The translations under genes and the position numbers were made by a program. 64,000 nt of DNA from a virus, in IMG/VR virus record IMGVR_UViG_3300044679_000013, positions 1 through 64,000 of that record. One strand, 5' to 3'. The notes beneath the pieces were generated by a model that searched no databases, was not told the origin of the DNA, and saw nothing but the letters and a program-made list of their open reading frames with translations. Shown here piece by piece: positions 16,302 through 25,680 of this stretch; position 1 is the first letter of the stretch; every line of letters begins with the position of its first letter.

Positions 16302-17362
16302 TTAATCCCCAATTCGCTAGGTAATACGCCAGCCGTTCCAACGGATTTCGTAGAACTAACGGTTACCCCGGTCCCAGTTACGTTAATTGTGTCGGGGTTT
16401 CCTACGTTGTCGGGAACGGTTACCGTCGTGTTCTGCGCTCCGGCCACGGTCGGAGTGAAGGTGAGAGTAAATGTACACATAGTCCCGCCAGCGATATCCT
16501 CACTGGAGCAAGTGTCGGAAGAAATCACATAAGCCCCACTCCCGGAAGAAAGACTTCCTATATCCAGCGCCGAGCTTCCAGGATTCGAGATGGTTACCGT
16601 GAGGAAGGAGTTGTTTCCCACGCTCACACTTCCAAAAGCGACTGGCGAAGGAGAGTAAGAGAAAATCGGCCCAGCAGCATTAAGAGTGAGAATGGCCGAC
16701 CCCCACCCTTTTGGCGTGCTTGGGTTGTTGCAGGCATTGCTTCCTGAATCCGTCTCCGCCGTGATGGCTGTATTGGTGGTGTATAGGTAAGTTCCAACCG
16801 GATCGCCGCCAATGTCTAAGACATTTGAGAATGTGACGCTGCTGCCATTTAAGTTGATGGCATCCCCATAACAGGTGAATCCGACGATAGCTAGTCCATG
16901 AGAAGCTGTAGGAGTAACTGAGACCGCACTTGGCGCAGAAGTCCCCACGGCCTGATTAAACGCTGATGTACAGGAACTCGAAGGCAATCCCGAGACTTCA
17001 AAGAACACCATCTGAACCAATCCTTCATAGCTTCCTCCATCCAGCGAAATGGACGTGACGCCCCCCGCCCCACTGCAAATTACCGTGAAACAGGAATACG
17101 CATCCCCGCCCGCCCCACCGGTAACGATCCCGCTTTCGCTGGAACATTGCGGAGATGGCCAGGATTGGCCTTTGTTGTCGCTGAGCGTAAAGGGCTGATT
17201 TTCGGGATTGGTCAGCAGGATTTGCGCGTTCCCTGCCGTGGTGGAAGTTACTGCAAAAGGGAAACAGTTGTTGTCTCCCGCACCGCAATGGCTGATATGT
17301 GCGATGGTCTGCGCGTGGAGACAACCGGCGACAACGATCAGAAATAGAAGCAGTCTCTTCAT
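16298..17362 (-). CDS. Exported beta-sandwich protein with choice-of-anchor D domain
   Basis: The signal sequence ends in VAGCLHAQ, so either a lipobox (VAGC) or normal cleavage before Gln is possible. Residues about 25-230 form a beta-sandwich domain shared with the two genes upstream. Residues about 235-340 match the choice-of-anchor D domain (FGSVSVGNNSFLTVTISN and TVAGAQNTTVTV), common in Acidobacteriota and Planctomycetota secreted proteins. Both ends overlap neighbours by ATGA. Confidence 0.8.
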   Translation of the reverse strand: MKRLLLFLIVVAGCLHAQTIAHISHCGAGDNNCFPFAVTSTTAGNAQILLTNPENQPFTLSDNKGQSWPSPQCSSESGIVTGGAGGDAYSCFTVICSGAGGVTSISLDGGSYEGLVQMVFFEVSGLPSSSCTSAFNQAVGTSAPSAVSVTPTASHGLAIVGFTCYGDAINLNGSSVTFSNVLDIGGDPVGTYLYTTNTAITAETDSGSNACNNPSTPKGWGSAILTLNAAGPIFSYSPSPVAFGSVSVGNNSFLTVTISNPGSSALDIGSLSSGSGAYVISSDTCSSEDIAGGTMCTFTLTFTPTVAGAQNTTVTVPDNVGNPDTINVTGTGVTVSSTKSVGTAGVLPSELGIK

Positions 17363-18078
17363 GGTGTCAAAATCTTTTTTAGTTTCGCGCGCTTATTGGA
17401 GGTGGGAGTTGACCCTCCGCCTCCAGCAGCTTCAAAGCTCCAGATCGCGCCGACCACTCCCCCAGTCGTGCTGTTTCCGCAGGATGTATCCGAGGTTGCG
17501 GTTTCCGTGGCCGTAGAAGACACAATGGTGTTTCCGCCGACTTCGCCATTCGGTGTTGTCACATGGGAGAAGGTCGTCGGGCTGCCGGTGATCGCGGTTC
17601 CGGAACCAGCGCACGAATAAGCTGCGACAATAAATTCATTTGCCGTGCTGGGCGTAAGGGAGGCGGCACAGCTTGTCGAGCCAGTACAGGTCCCCACCTG
17701 ATCTGCGGGAGAAGACGTGTTCATCCCCGAGGCTTCAAATTCCCAGATAGCATTTACGGAAGTCCCACCTGTGGCTGTAATTGATGTCGCCAGAGACTTA
17801 CTGCTGAGGACAAGCCAGACGCAGACGGTGCTGACGGCAGAAGCACCGCCCGAGGGTGAACATGTACCCTGCTTGGTATATGTATTCGAACCTCCGGAGG
17901 CATTGTCGGCAAGACTGGTGGGCTGAGTCGTCTGATAGTCGGTGATGACATAGATGTTATTTCCCGTGCCAGTAGAAGTGATCGCGCATGGAAAGGTGGT
18001 GCAATTCGCACTATGAACGTAGGTCTGCGCCGAGACGAGCGAGGTACAAAACAACAGAAATAGAGCAAGTCGCTTCAC
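17359..18078 (-). CDS. Exported beta-sandwich protein, paralogue of neighbours
   Basis: The start is a GTG at 18078 that overlaps the upstream stop as TAGTG; this places a signal peptide (cleavage VSA|QT) at the very N-terminus. The domain has a GNNIYVIT strand, a NTYTKQ strand, then NEFIVAAYSC, the same order as in the flanking genes. The C-terminus is a Gly-rich then basic tail (KRAKLKK). It is probably a receptor-binding or decoration protein. Confidence 0.75.
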   Translation of the reverse strand: MKRLALFLLFCTSLVSAQTYVHSANCTTFPCAITSTGTGNNIYVITDYQTTQPTSLADNASGGSNTYTKQGTCSPSGGASAVSTVCVWLVLSSKSLATSITATGGTSVNAIWEFEASGMNTSSPADQVGTCTGSTSCAASLTPSTANEFIVAAYSCAGSGTAITGSPTTFSHVTTPNGEVGGNTIVSSTATETATSDTSCGNSTTGGVVGAIWSFEAAGGGGSTPTSNKRAKLKKILTP

Positions 18079-19736
18079 TAGGGTCGTTCCTGCCAATTCC
18101 AAGTCACGGTCAGATTGCCGCCAGTGATCGCGCCGCCGAAGTTCAGGGCCAAGATTTGCGCAGTGCCGCGCAGCACGATCGGTTTAAGACGAAGATCGAG
18201 AACGTAAATGTCATTGGGGCCTGTTGTGGTAGTTGCGTTGCAGCCAAATTGCGCGGTGTCCACGTTAGCAATTGGAGTGCCAACTGTTGGTCCAGTGCCC
18301 GTGTAACTGACTGGCGTGCTGGCGGCTGCGACATAGTTTGCATCATCCGGTACATCGGTAAAGTTGGCCGAAGTTCCTCCACTGCCCGCCGCAGAGCGCT
18401 TGACAACGCTGAGTGTCTGAATCCCCGCAGTCGTTGCGATGCAAGTGACAGTCACCTTCGTGACTAGAACCGTGGTTGTAGCATTGCCCGCAATTAAGGA
18501 ATTGTCTGTGGTCGAACTTGCGGCAAAAGATTTCGAGGCTGAATAACTAGCCGCTGAAATGTTTGGCTGGATCTCTGCTGTCTCGATATTTCTCGGAGCA
18601 AATGAGGCGGAGATCGTTCCCGCTGTTGGATAGGTTCCGCAAGCATAGGTAGCGACTAATTGATCGCCGGTCGCGATGGAGGGATTGACGAAATAATCAA
18701 TCGCCCCATTCGATGGAGCCACGGCAATCGTCGTGATGGCAGAGGTCGCAGTGCTGGCTGCGCTCGATTGATAAGCCAAGGCAATCGTGCAGGTCGCAGG
18801 CGATCCGGTAATTCCTGTCCAAACTACTTGCAAAGTTCCATAACCGGATAAGCCAGGAGGGCGAATCGCTGCGCTAGTAGCCGTAGCCGTTGCCGCCACG
18901 GTGGTAAACAGCGGAGCATATAGGCTGAGTGGAGAATTGCCGACATACGTGAGAGCGGTAGTCGTGGAAGAGGCTACCGAAACCGGCTTCACGGACACCA
19001 AGACCGCTGAATAAGTTTCCGAAGCTGACAAGGACACCGTCTGCGTAAAGTTCGGGATCGTACTGACATTCGCATGTGCAGAGTAGAAGACAGAAAGAGC
19101 CGAACCGCCCGATGGAGTGGTATTTGACTGATCAACTGTTGTTAAAGAGGACGGAACTCCAGCAATCGAAGGCGTAGCGTTGACGGTCCCGGCGCCCATG
19201 CCGACGGCAACGAAAGCTAATTCGTTCGGGAGGGTGGCTGTTTGCGTGGCAAAACTTAGCGTGGCCGAAGTGGCTTGCTGGCCGTTGACGTAATCCCATG
19301 CCTGCCCGACCGAAACTGATCCCTTAAGTTCGTGGCAGGAAAACGATGCCGCGCCAGAAGTCGTCGTTTCAGTGACGGTGTCCGTCGTTCCGCCAACAAT
19401 ATTTGTCGCCAGAGCGACGGCATAGCCGGGAGCGGTAGCCGAAGAGGCTGCAGTGATATAAGTGTTTGATTGGGCATCGGAAAATGTCGGAGCTGCTGCA
19501 GCGGACTCAAATCCGATACACAGGATAGAGTTTCCGGCAGTTGTGCTTGCTCCAAAGGCGTTGGTGATCGTTGTGCCAGAACCGCCCGACACCTTGGAGT
19601 TAACAGCCTGCGCCTCAAGTACGGGCTGGACAAAGGGACATGGCCCCCACTGCCCAGCAGAAGCTTGGCATTGAACGGTTTGTGCGTGCGAGATTCCGCA
19701 GAGTAGAAGTGGTAAGAGCCAGAAAAGTTTCTTCAT
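18078..19736 (-). CDS. Exported tail-type protein with repeated beta-sandwich
   Basis: A signal peptide ends at SHA|QT. Residues about 45-255 form the beta-sandwich domain also seen in the next two genes (TAGNSILCIGF, SNTYITAAS, NELAFVAVGM). The C-terminal half (about 260-552) is a different beta-rich region. Size and position beside the fibre gene fit a tail or receptor-binding protein. The stop is coupled to the next start. Confidence 0.75.
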   Translation of the reverse strand: MKKLFWLLPLLLCGISHAQTVQCQASAGQWGPCPFVQPVLEAQAVNSKVSGGSGTTITNAFGASTTAGNSILCIGFESAAAAPTFSDAQSNTYITAASSATAPGYAVALATNIVGGTTDTVTETTTSGAASFSCHELKGSVSVGQAWDYVNGQQATSATLSFATQTATLPNELAFVAVGMGAGTVNATPSIAGVPSSLTTVDQSNTTPSGGSALSVFYSAHANVSTIPNFTQTVSLSASETYSAVLVSVKPVSVASSTTTALTYVGNSPLSLYAPLFTTVAATATATSAAIRPPGLSGYGTLQVVWTGITGSPATCTIALAYQSSAASTATSAITTIAVAPSNGAIDYFVNPSIATGDQLVATYACGTYPTAGTISASFAPRNIETAEIQPNISAASYSASKSFAASSTTDNSLIAGNATTTVLVTKVTVTCIATTAGIQTLSVVKRSAAGSGGTSANFTDVPDDANYVAAASTPVSYTGTGPTVGTPIANVDTAQFGCNATTTTGPNDIYVLDLRLKPIVLRGTAQILALNFGGAITGGNLTVTWNWQERP

Positions 19737-19743
19737 AATTTCC

Positions 19744-22700
19744 TCAGTACATCCTCACAAACGCTGTGGCGCTGGAAACACTAGAAGCTGTTGCCTTGAC
19801 TACGCCAACACCTTCACCCGTGGCGCAAGCAGTTGCACCGTTATCGTGGGCGAGTCCCGCAGAAGATGACGCACAGAGATTGTCGCCAAAGGTCACATTG
19901 ATCGTGGCGTCGAGCGTTACAGTGGTTTCGCCGCTAGCAATCCAGGTCGTTGAAGAATTAAAAACACCGACAAAGTTATTGGACGGCGTGCCTGTACAAT
20001 TTCCGATGACGCTGGAGGATGTGTAGCAGGCGAGATGTCCGGCAGTGATGGTCCCTGCGGTATCGGTAAACCCAGTGCCGAGTCCGGTACCCAACCCGTT
20101 TACTGCTTGATTGGCAGTGGCTCCGGTAAGTCCACTGCCGATCGGTAAGCCGGTTTCATTCGTTAAAACGCCGGAGGTCGGAGTACCTAAAGCTGAAGTA
20201 ACGAGCGAGATGCTGGTCAGGGTTGTGCCGACCGACCAAGTACCCGACGACACTTGCGCTACACCAGTTGAGGAGTTGGTGTTAATCCCGGTTCCGCCAT
20301 ATTGGGCGCTGATGGCTGTCGCATTCCACACGCCAACATCAATCGCGCCATTGCCTAAGACTTCGAAAGCAAGCGTCCCGCCGCCATTGGTCGTATCTGT
20401 GGACGTTACTCCCGCGTAAGCTTGGATGAATTGGTATCCCGTGCCCGGAGCTGTGGCATTGTTCCAGCGGTTCATCGTACCAACGTAGGAAGTGCTTGGT
20501 GCCCACTCACGAATCGCTTGCAGGTTCGTTCCGTTGGCTTCTAGGATTACGTTTCCGGTTGCTGGTGAGCCAATTGAGGTACAAGGCACGACAGAGCCGA
20601 AGACGACAATTCCAGAGCCCTGAGCGCAGACGGAGAATTGAACATTGTTCGCTGTGCCCACAGTTAGAGCAGGTTGGACGGAAGCGGCGCCTGTGTTGAG
20701 TTTTAAGAGTGCGCCTGTGTCTGTTTCTGAAGCCGCGCCTAGCATATAGAACGTTGGCGTCGATCCGCCTACTGTGGTACTTGGGGCAATCTCCCATGCA
20801 CTAGTAGAAGTATTCGTATTCGGTGTCACGCCCGAGAACGGAACTGCAGTTGCCGTGATTGTGCCGCTTCCGGTCGCCCCGAGAGATGCACCCGTACCAA
20901 CCAGCATGGCCGCTGTCGTATTTGTTCCTGAAGTGATTGCACTGAAGGCCGAACTTCCGCCGCCAGAGATTGTGTTACACCCGAAAGCTCCCGTAGACGC
21001 TGTAAAGGTCACGGCATTGGTTGAACTGTGGCAGTCGGTAAATGCCGCAATCGTTGGCACGACTGGCATGTAGGTATTCGTGTTATTGGTGTAAGCAATC
21101 CCCCACCAGTTCGGCGGGATAAGTTGGGTTGATCCGCCGCCCGGATAAATCAAGCCCGAGGCCGGGGTGTAAGTGATCGCTCCTGTCCCTATTGGAAGGA
21201 ACGCAAAGGTATAGTTATTCGTGAGCATGTTGGTGCCAGCCCACGGAGTTGCGGAAGAGTAATTCCCAACGATTAAGTGGACATCATCAGTCGCTGGGAT
21301 TGTGTAAGTTGAGCCCGATGCCGATTGAAGATCAACTGGGATACCCGGAATTGACCACGCTGGTGCTGTGGCCGATCCGCCAGAGGGGGTGCTTGTATAC
21401 ACCTCTGCGATGCCACTAGGCCCAGTAGGTCCGTTTAAGGCGGTTGCTGATCCGCCCGAGCCTCCATAGATGGTGCAACCTAAGATCGTGCAAGGATTCG
21501 TAAAGGCGTTCTGTAAAACAAACTGATCTGTGGCGATTTTGGTCGAGCTGTCGCCGATGCTCTGAGTCGTGCCCGTCGTGCCATTTGCCAAGGCCGTGGA
21601 CGCCGAGAAAGTTCCCGAGACAACCTGTACGACACCCGTAGCAGAGCTAAAGCTTGCCCCTAATCCGCCAAGGGTATTCGGGATAATCGGGAGGTCGGTA
21701 GTCGCAATAGCTCTGAAGGCAGGTGCGCCTGCCGTAGCAAATAAGGCATAAGTCGTTACAGTTGCCGCCGAAATGGTCGAAGTAGCCTGTCCACCGCCGC
21801 CGATCACAACGGCGTTGTTTGTTAGCGAGGCTGCGCTAGTGACGCAAGTCGGACAAGCCAAAGCCGAAGAAACAAATGCCAACGGAGAAGTAACGCCGAA
21901 GTAAATCGGGACCGCATTGCTGCTGGTAGGGTTACCAAAGATCGTGTCGGCGTTCGAATTTGATAGGTTGAATGTAATTACAGCTGCACCAGTCGGGTTG
22001 GCAATGGATGTCGTGAAAATCGGGGCCATTGCATTTCCCGTAATACTGATGCTGCTAACCCCACTCCCGCCTGATCCGCACGTTCCCCAAGCTAAAGCCG
22101 CACCTGTGTAGGTAAGGCATTCTAGCGATACAGGAAGGCTTGGAATTGCCGCACCCAGTAAGTGACTCGCATTGTTTTCCCCACCAGAACTGAATGTTAT
22201 GATTCCGCCGCTGGCCACTGTGACCGTCGCACTATTCGGAATCGAAGCTCCGCCAGTAAAAGTTGCGAGTCCAGTTACGGCGAACGTCCCCGGCAGAGAC
22301 ATATCGCCAGAGGTGTCGAGCGTGGCTGTGGCCGAAGGAGTTTGAGAAACAGTTGTTCCACCTCCGGTCATTAGGGCATTGTTGGTTAGGCTCCCGGAAG
22401 ATTTGACCGTAACCGTACCCGTTCCGAGCGGACACCACGTCCAAGCAGACGGTTGGTAACACAAACTCGAAAGGCTTGCAGGGAGGGCGGCAAGGGGAGC
22501 CCCGAGCAGATTTGTGGCATTAATCGTACCGCTGCCCGTCACGCCGAGCGACCCGCCCGTACCGATGAGTAAGGTGTTGTCGTTTGTCCCTGATGTGATT
22601 GCACTGAAGCTTGGAGAGGCTAGTCCCGATCCGCAACCACTTCCATCACCCTTTAGATATTGTCCAGAGGTACAGAAGGCAAAGTTCGCACCGTTGGAAT

Positions 22701-24450
22701 TGAATTGGGCGAAGATCGTCCCATTCTGATAGAGTGCGATGTAGTTTCCGCTCGGAACGCCGATGTTTACGCCGGCGATATGGCTTACCGAACCAGAGGG
22801 CACGCCAGCGATGTAGTTTCCGAGAGTGTCGGTTACGTCCCAGACTTCTTGGCCCCCGCTAAGACTTGGCTGGCCGTGAACAATAACCTCGCCAATATCT
22901 GCGCTGTCATCGCCAACAATTTCTGCAATATGCCCGTTAGAAAAGAAGTACCCGTTTCCGGGAGAGCTGATATCTGCATACGACAGTGACCCAAGGTAGG
23001 TCGATTGGTCATTCAATGCCCCAAGTAATAACTGAGCATTTCCCGACCCAAGATTCGCGTTAAATTGCCCTGTACTTGGCAGCGTAATTGTGATTCCGGT
23101 TGAGCCACCATCCACAATCGGAGAGTTCCCTAGAGTGATGCTTGACCCGCTGAATTCTGCTATCGTTCCCGGTGTACCCGAGCCTCCGATTGATCCACTT
23201 CCCCCGCAATACCCATTGGCAGCCGTGCAGACATTTGAGCCGTTTAACTGAAGGATTCCGGCTGAAGTCGCTGTTAGTTGGGCATAGTGTGCGACATTTG
23301 AGCCGTCTAGTCCCGTGAGGGTAATTGGCGGTGATCCGCAAGGCCCAGAGGTGCAGTTAGAATTAATCCAGATCGCCGAACCGCTGCTGTTGATAGACTG
23401 GCTGGCAATGTAGATTCCGTTCAACCACTGTAGAGTCGAAGGAGAAGAACTTTGAATACTTAAGGCCGTCCCGTTATTCGCGGTTCCCGGCATCGTTCCC
23501 GAGACTCCATGCGCAGGACTCAGTGTCAGGTCCAGACAATGAACAAATGAAGGCGTTCCCGAGACTCCGCAATCAACTTCAACACCTTCAACGTTTGAAG
23601 TAATTCCCGGCTCATCGTTTACAACAAAGTTTGCTCCCCACTCCCCCGCTCCGTTTGCCGTGCCTACGGCTAATCCAAAGACTGCGACTCCATTGCAAGT
23701 AGTACGTGACAGGGAATTACATCCTGTCGTCATGTACCCAGCTACGCCATTCCCTTGCAACCCCGTCATGCCGGGAGGTAAGGCAATCCCAAAGCTCCCC
23801 GCTTCTGTGGCGTACCCAGGAAATCCCACATCGTTATAGATATGCGTGGAGATTCCGCCTACCCAGGAACCTAAATACTGATTCATTTGGGTATTCGTGA
23901 ATGTTCCTGACGCGATATTAGAAAGGCTGTCTGTGGTGTAGTTATAGAAGAGACTCGATTGTGCCCCGAAAGCTCCGGCTTTGTTGAATTGGATTTGAGT
24001 ATCAGAACCACCGGGGATTCCTCCGCCAGTTCCGGTGCCGGGAAACATCAGAGGCTCTACGTCGGTTACGAGAATCCCTTGCCCGTAAGCCTGGTAATAC
24101 ACATACCCTGCAGGGGAGCCGGAAGTAGAACTGATATACAGTCTTACCATCCCGAAGCCGTCTGCCAATCCGGGATTTGTGCAACCTACACCATAGGTAG
24201 GTCCGAGGATTAACGGGTTTAGAGTGCAATCGGTCGCCAATGTAATGTCTGAGTAGGTTTGGAGGACGCTCGATCCGCCGCAGGGCGTAGTGGCTGTTGG
24301 CAGACTGCTGCAAAGTGCAATATTGGCCCCAGCAACCGCTACGCCATTCGCCGTCAAGACTGGGAATGAAGTATAGGAAGCTTGCCCCAAGGCAACAGAA
24401 CTAAACATTGCCACGGTAGCGACTACGGCCAATTTGTGCATAAGTCTCAT
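19744..24450 (-). CDS. Giant exported tail-fibre-like protein (1568 aa)
   Basis: A signal peptide (to about residue 23, ALG|QA) precedes a beta-rich N-terminal domain. A very long Gly/Ser/Thr-rich shaft follows, with recurring blocks such as FSAITSGTN and SLTNNAVVIGGG and TLGGLG segments. The low-complexity repetitive shaft and the C-terminal VGVVKATASSVSSATAFVRMY knob resemble long phage tail fibres. Eight bases separate it from the next gene. The signal peptide is the odd part: tail fibres normally fold in the cytoplasm. Confidence 0.8.
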   Translation of the reverse strand: MRLMHKLAVVATVAMFSSVALGQASYTSFPVLTANGVAVAGANIALCSSLPTATTPCGGSSVLQTYSDITLATDCTLNPLILGPTYGVGCTNPGLADGFGMVRLYISSTSGSPAGYVYYQAYGQGILVTDVEPLMFPGTGTGGGIPGGSDTQIQFNKAGAFGAQSSLFYNYTTDSLSNIASGTFTNTQMNQYLGSWVGGISTHIYNDVGFPGYATEAGSFGIALPPGMTGLQGNGVAGYMTTGCNSLSRTTCNGVAVFGLAVGTANGAGEWGANFVVNDEPGITSNVEGVEVDCGVSGTPSFVHCLDLTLSPAHGVSGTMPGTANNGTALSIQSSSPSTLQWLNGIYIASQSINSSGSAIWINSNCTSGPCGSPPITLTGLDGSNVAHYAQLTATSAGILQLNGSNVCTAANGYCGGSGSIGGSGTPGTIAEFSGSSITLGNSPIVDGGSTGITITLPSTGQFNANLGSGNAQLLLGALNDQSTYLGSLSYADISSPGNGYFFSNGHIAEIVGDDSADIGEVIVHGQPSLSGGQEVWDVTDTLGNYIAGVPSGSVSHIAGVNIGVPSGNYIALYQNGTIFAQFNSNGANFAFCTSGQYLKGDGSGCGSGLASPSFSAITSGTNDNTLLIGTGGSLGVTGSGTINATNLLGAPLAALPASLSSLCYQPSAWTWCPLGTGTVTVKSSGSLTNNALMTGGGTTVSQTPSATATLDTSGDMSLPGTFAVTGLATFTGGASIPNSATVTVASGGIITFSSGGENNASHLLGAAIPSLPVSLECLTYTGAALAWGTCGSGGSGVSSISITGNAMAPIFTTSIANPTGAAVITFNLSNSNADTIFGNPTSSNAVPIYFGVTSPLAFVSSALACPTCVTSAASLTNNAVVIGGGGQATSTISAATVTTYALFATAGAPAFRAIATTDLPIIPNTLGGLGASFSSATGVVQVVSGTFSASTALANGTTGTTQSIGDSSTKIATDQFVLQNAFTNPCTILGCTIYGGSGGSATALNGPTGPSGIAEVYTSTPSGGSATAPAWSIPGIPVDLQSASGSTYTIPATDDVHLIVGNYSSATPWAGTNMLTNNYTFAFLPIGTGAITYTPASGLIYPGGGSTQLIPPNWWGIAYTNNTNTYMPVVPTIAAFTDCHSSTNAVTFTASTGAFGCNTISGGGSSAFSAITSGTNTTAAMLVGTGASLGATGSGTITATAVPFSGVTPNTNTSTSAWEIAPSTTVGGSTPTFYMLGAASETDTGALLKLNTGAASVQPALTVGTANNVQFSVCAQGSGIVVFGSVVPCTSIGSPATGNVILEANGTNLQAIREWAPSTSYVGTMNRWNNATAPGTGYQFIQAYAGVTSTDTTNGGGTLAFEVLGNGAIDVGVWNATAISAQYGGTGINTNSSTGVAQVSSGTWSVGTTLTSISLVTSALGTPTSGVLTNETGLPIGSGLTGATANQAVNGLGTGLGTGFTDTAGTITAGHLACYTSSSVIGNCTGTPSNNFVGVFNSSTTWIASGETTVTLDATINVTFGDNLCASSSAGLAHDNGATACATGEGVGVVKATASSVSSATAFVRMY

Positions 24451-24458
24451 AAGAGCCT

Positions 24459-25010
24459 TTAGTCAATAATCTGAAACATAGGGCACGTTTGGCCCGTCGT
24501 AGAAGCCAAGGTAATCGTGAAACTAACCCCTGCAGAAATCGCAGAAATCGTCGGCTCCGAGGTTATTGCCGGAGCAACACATGTAGGCGTGCTCGGCAAA
24601 TTCGAAGCAAAACTCAGCCAGGTAAGCTGTATCCTGCTGCTTGCCGTCACCGCGCTTGTATTAATCGTATAAGTCGTTGTAGTTGTCGGAATGACAACAG
24701 CACCCGCCGCCGCTGAACCGCAAGCCGCCGGAGAAGCAGAATTCACCGCACAATTGGAACTTGTCGAGTACGTTGCCGAGGTCACGCCAGTAAACGTTGG
24801 CGAACCCGATCCAGTACAACTGATTCCGAATACCCCGGTAGCGAATGAGGCTGTACAGCCAGCGGTGAAGTTCAGAGTAATTTGCCCAGTCTTTGTGCCA
24901 ACAGCAGTCCCGCTATTCTGCAATGTGACACGCGATAATCCAGCTACTCCTTGAGCAAAAGCCGGGAGCGATAGAAGCACAAAGACAGCAAATTGGCGAA
25001 TCGTTTTCAT
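24459..25010 (-). CDS. Exported short tail protein with phage C-terminal knob domain
   Basis: A signal peptide ends AFA|QG. The C-terminal half carries the pattern INTSAVTASSRIQLTW followed by PTISAISAGVSFTI, which is the common phage spike C-terminal domain involved in trimerisation or receptor contact. It comes immediately before the giant fibre gene in transcription. Confidence 0.75.
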   Translation of the reverse strand: MKTIRQFAVFVLLSLPAFAQGVAGLSRVTLQNSGTAVGTKTGQITLNFTAGCTASFATGVFGISCTGSGSPTFTGVTSATYSTSSNCAVNSASPAACGSAAAGAVVIPTTTTTYTINTSAVTASSRIQLTWLSFASNLPSTPTCVAPAITSEPTISAISAGVSFTITLASTTGQTCPMFQIID

Positions 25011-25011
25011 A

Positions 25012-25494
25012 TCAGTTCACCGATGGTTCGGGATCATTTCTTATTTCTTCAAGACGCATTTGCACATCGCAGTCTTGGAGTAAAAGTGTTGGTTCGGCTT
25101 CCCCGCTCGAATTCAGCAGAGGAAAGACTTGACCGATCGCTGCGTAGCGATCAAACAGAATCAAGTCGCCCTCTTTGAGGCCCCAGCCGGGAAGTTTCGA
25201 ATCGGCGGCAAAGGCGAGAATTCGTCCGACTTCGCTTTTCTCTTTTGCGGAGTCTGGGATGATGATCGAGGAGTTGGATTTCATCTCAACGCGAGTTACG
25301 AGCACGCGCTGATTGAAGGGCTGGCCCTTGTAGAAAACGGATGGGCGTTTTGGTGCAAAGAGGGCCGAATTGTCTACGACGCTTGGGACATCCTCTTCTG
25401 CGGCGACGGATGGCTTTAATTCCCCCGGACCGTAACCCCCTTGAAATGTTGCTTTTGCATCGCCCCTAGCTAATCTGTCTCCCTTTCCCTGCAT
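25012..25494 (-). CDS. GroES-like co-chaperonin
   Basis: After a disordered N-terminus of about 55 residues, the protein matches the Cpn10 fold: QRVLVTRVEMK at about residue 62, a SSIIIPDSAKEK segment, GRILAF, then GLKEGDLILFDRYAA and a final LLLQDCDVQMRLEEI. The roof loop and mobile loop are present. Phages such as T4 (gp31) encode co-chaperonins so that host GroEL can fold the capsid protein. The position between ejection proteins and the tail genes is compatible with a late folding role for capsid or spike proteins. Confidence 0.85.
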   Translation of the reverse strand: MQGKGDRLARGDAKATFQGGYGPGELKPSVAAEEDVPSVVDNSALFAPKRPSVFYKGQPFNQRVLVTRVEMKSNSSIIIPDSAKEKSEVGRILAFAADSKLPGWGLKEGDLILFDRYAAIGQVFPLLNSSGEAEPTLLLQDCDVQMRLEEIRNDPEPSVN

Positions 25495-25533
25495 TCCTTT
25501 TCTCCTTAATGTGTGGTATAGTTCTTAACCGTT

Positions 25534-25680
25534 ATGATGGTTTTGCTTTTAGCCATCCTTGCCGCTTCCACTGGCGCACTCTCTGTGGCTGAAGCTTGGG
25601 CCGAGCGCGATATTCCGTGGCACTGCGGAAAATATTTCTTACTGTTCTTTACCGGCCTCCTCTTTTTCCTCTTCCGGTGA
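25534..25680 (+). CDS. Possible 48-residue membrane protein on the opposite strand
   Basis: The frame reads two Met codons, a hydrophobic helix (residues 3-19), an acidic turn, and a second hydrophobic helix (about 33-47). It fills the only gap between two minus-strand genes and overlaps the end of one by 42 bases. There is no Shine-Dalgarno, so it may be chance. Confidence 0.25.
   Translation: MMVLLLAILAASTGALSVAEAWAERDIPWHCGKYFLLFFTGLLFFLFR

Noticed and set aside
19744-24450. Many open frames on the plus strand opposite the giant fibre gene
   Set aside because: The fibre gene is rich in Gly, Ser and Thr codons, which leaves few stops on the other strand. The frames lack ribosome sites and protein-like composition.
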